Shown here piece by piece: positions 6,516-6,639 of a stretch of 6,639 nucleotides of DNA. The DNA is from Eubacteriales bacterium (GTDB lineage: Bacteria > Bacillota_A > Clostridia > Lachnospirales > Lachnospiraceae): contig JAUNAE010000212.1 in the NCBI GenBank assembly GCA_030527765.1, positions 1-6,639 on the forward strand. The letters are read 5' to 3'. A program made the translations under genes and the position numbers. Each line of letters begins with the position of its first letter. Position 1 is the first letter of the stretch. The notes beneath the pieces are model-generated. The model did no database searches. It was not told the origin of the DNA and worked only from the letters and a program-made list of their open reading frames with translations.

Positions 6516-6638
6516 TTATTTTCTGCCTTGTAAATTCTTGTTTTCGAAAGGAACAATTGTTTTAAGTAATCCATTTGCAAGAATATTAGTCAAGTCCATA
6601 TTTGTGTGTAAATTCCCCTTAGGCAATTTTGTTGCAGG
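6516..6638 (-). CDS. Possible C-terminal end of an upstream minus-strand gene (partial)
   Basis: Reading in from the right edge, one minus-strand frame stays open for 40 codons and ends in TAA at 6516-6518. It would encode ...KLPKGNLHTNMDLTNILANG, then LLKTIVPFENKNLQGRK. The residue mix looks protein-like, and the stop sits 58 nt before the SGNH promoter, a sensible place for a gene end. I recognise no domain. An internal ATG has no ribosome binding site at a proper distance (AAGGGG is about 15 nt away), so if real this is the tail of a gene starting outside the window. In DNA this AT-rich, 40 open codons can also occur by chance. Confidence 0.3.
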   Translation of the reverse strand, partial: PATKLPKGNLHTNMDLTNILANGLLKTIVPFENKNLQGRK

Positions 6639-6639
6639 A

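Noticed and set aside
6552..6561. AACAATTGTT palindrome near the right edge
   Set aside because: A 10-bp AT-rich palindrome is expected by chance in this composition, and it lies too far upstream of the SGNH promoter to be a convincing operator.
6529..6615. Repeated TGTAAATTC (6529-6537 and 6607-6615)
   Set aside because: Two 9-nt copies in very AT-rich DNA with no regular spacing or further copies; no array or mobile element is indicated.

Overview
The window looks like a chromosomal segment from a Gram-positive, low- to moderate-GC Clostridia-type bacterium, most likely a gut or rumen Lachnospiraceae relative. The reasons are the strong AGGAGG-type ribosome binding sites, short intergenic regions, Firmicutes-style signal peptides, Big_2-like and InlB-like surface repeats, and a secreted GH9 glucanase. 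No genus can be named from the sequence alone, and I see no insertion sequence, tRNA, rRNA or CRISPR array.

Layout from left to right. (1) Minus strand, 13-1542: an MFS sugar:cation symporter of the GPH (MelB-like) family. The window ends just past its stop codon, so any downstream operon partner is out of view. (2) A 151-bp divergent intergenic region with a small inverted repeat and a candidate promoter. (3) Plus strand, 1694-2452: an unrecognised protein with six predicted membrane segments and a C-terminal zinc ribbon. (4) A hairpin at 2501-2535 in the convergent gap. (5) Minus strand, 2540-4720: a secreted GH9 glucanase with the order signal peptide, CBM4/9-like module, Ig-like domain, GH9 catalytic domain. 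(6) A gap holding a weak GH9 promoter candidate and a perfect 19-bp hairpin. (7) Minus strand, 4936-6378: a secreted SGNH/GDSL-type hydrolase carried on Big_2-like and InlB-type repeats, with a good sigma-A promoter at 6430-6458. (8) At the right edge, a 40-residue open frame that may be the tail of another minus-strand gene.

Functionally, the GH9 enzyme would cut beta-glucan (cellulose, mixed-linkage glucan or similar) outside the cell, and the GPH symporter could import released sugars. The SGNH protein could be an esterase acting on polysaccharide or cell wall, but its substrate cannot be read from the sequence. The three minus-strand genes do not form a single operon: a hairpin separates SGNH from GH9, and the oppositely oriented membrane gene separates GH9 from the transporter. 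A shared glycan-use role is therefore a guess from proximity. Nothing here amounts to a clearly new system. The least explained parts are the membrane/zinc-ribbon protein and the repeat-bearing SGNH hydrolase.
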